From positions 225,317 through 233,320 of the forward strand of contig CP058704.1 in NCBI GenBank assembly GCA_013414685.1: DNA of 8,004 nt. The letters run 5' to 3'. The notes beneath the pieces are model-generated. The model searched no databases. It saw nothing but the letters and a program-made list of their open reading frames with translations, and had not been told where the DNA came from. Origin of the DNA: Parachlamydiaceae bacterium. GTDB taxonomy: Bacteria; Chlamydiota; Chlamydiia; Chlamydiales; Parachlamydiaceae. Numbering within the stretch: position 1 is the first letter of the stretch; every line of letters starts with the position of its first letter. Both the position numbers and the translations under genes were made by a program. Positions 7,638 to 8,004 of the stretch are shown in pieces.

Positions 7638-7692
7638 AATCTCCAGAAATTATTTTATTATATTGCAGATTTGTTTTGAAATTCTAGAGATT
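7638..7692. repeat. imperfect inverted repeat at the ampC 3' end, possible terminator
   Basis: AATCTCCAGAA at 7638-7648 pairs with TTCTAGAGATT at 7682-7692 with one mismatch in eleven, across a 33-base AT-rich loop. The right arm overlaps the ampC-like stop codon. The hairpin would form at the end of that message and could slow read-through into gene E. There is no clean T run after it, and the loop is long, so termination is uncertain. Confidence 0.3.
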
Positions 7693-8004
7693 AAAATTTA
7701 ATTTTAATTTTTTTGTTAAAAATTAAATTTATCAAAATCTTTCTGCCAACATTCGTTGAATGAGCTTTAGCTTTATTAGCTAGAATGACGATTCCCAGTT
7801 TTTCATCAGGGACCATGCCAATATAGGTTGAAAAACCCTCGAGGCCCCCATTCTTATCAATAATCAGAATTTGCTGAGGAGAGGTATAGCGTTGCCATCC
7901 AAGTCCCATTTCAAAATTATGCTTCACTTTAAAATAACCCTTTTGCGCCAATTGCATGGCGTTCTGCAATTCTTTGGGGCCAGCCAGCTCAAGATTTGCT
8001 TCCA
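7691..8004 (-). CDS. AmpC-like (class C beta-lactamase family) serine hydrolase, C-terminal part, cut by window edge
   Basis: The frame is open to the window edge, so about the last 103 residues are visible. The stretch GLGWQRY, then DKNGGLEGFSTYIGMVPD, then LGIVILANK matches the C-terminal part of class C beta-lactamases and related DD-peptidases or esterases: the conserved GWxxY region, the KTG-type active-site strand with its following GF-YI-F-P pattern, and the LGIV-LAN strand. Here the triad is KNG instead of KTG. The segment between GLGW and the KNG strand is short (about 15 residues), where classical AmpC carries a longer insertion. The nucleophilic SxxK and YxN motifs lie outside the window. 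The family acts in the periplasm on beta-lactams or peptidoglycan. True beta-lactamase activity cannot be claimed. No frame break is seen, unlike the neighbouring genes. Confidence 0.75.
   Translation of the reverse strand, partial: EANLELAGPKELQNAMQLAQKGYFKVKHNFEMGLGWQRYTSPQQILIIDKNGGLEGFSTYIGMVPDEKLGIVILANKAKAHSTNVGRKILINLIFNKKIKIKF

Overview
The window is AT-rich bacterial DNA. It has two ordinary enzyme genes at the edges: the 3' part of a menC-like o-succinylbenzoate synthase gene on the + strand, and the 3' end of an ampC-like serine hydrolase gene on the - strand. Between them lie five lineage-specific, effector-like genes. A PI3/PI4-kinase-like protein, a membrane-anchored caspase-like protein, a TPR-like protein and a protein with a long hydrophobic segment fit an intracellular, host-associated bacterium. 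A Parachlamydia-like member of the Chlamydiota is my best guess, with Legionella-like bacteria as the alternative. This is inference, since no marker gene is present.

Layout: menC' (+, 1-894); a bidirectional hairpin terminator (902-918); gene A (-, 933-1911), a Lys/Glu-rich coiled-coil protein; a divergent promoter region (1912-2032); gene B (+, 2033-3467), the PI4-kinase-like protein; gene C (-, 3468-4910), unknown, with a hydrophobic segment; a divergent promoter region (4911-5022); gene D (+, 5023-6291), TPR-like; gene E (-, 6294-7566), a double-hydrophobic segment plus a caspase-like His/Cys domain; a promoter gap with an inverted repeat (7567-7690); ampC' (-, 7691-8004). The B/C and D/E pairs converge with 0 and 2 bases between stop codons.

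The main result is that genes A to E look like about twenty short unrelated ORFs but reassemble into five full-length genes. I located 29 frame breaks. Each sits at an A or T run of 3-7 bases, and each is repaired by adding one A or T (one break needs two added bases, or one removed). I met no in-frame nonsense codon apart from those created by the breaks. The repaired products are 328, 479, 482, 424 and 425 residues. The two edge genes show no break. This is the pattern expected of homopolymer undercalling in a long-read assembly. Recent run-length mutation, or slippage-rescued expression, is the less likely biological explanation.

How the genes work together can only be guessed. The five internal genes have mostly separate promoters in alternating orientation, so they look like a cluster of individually expressed effector or surface genes rather than one operon.
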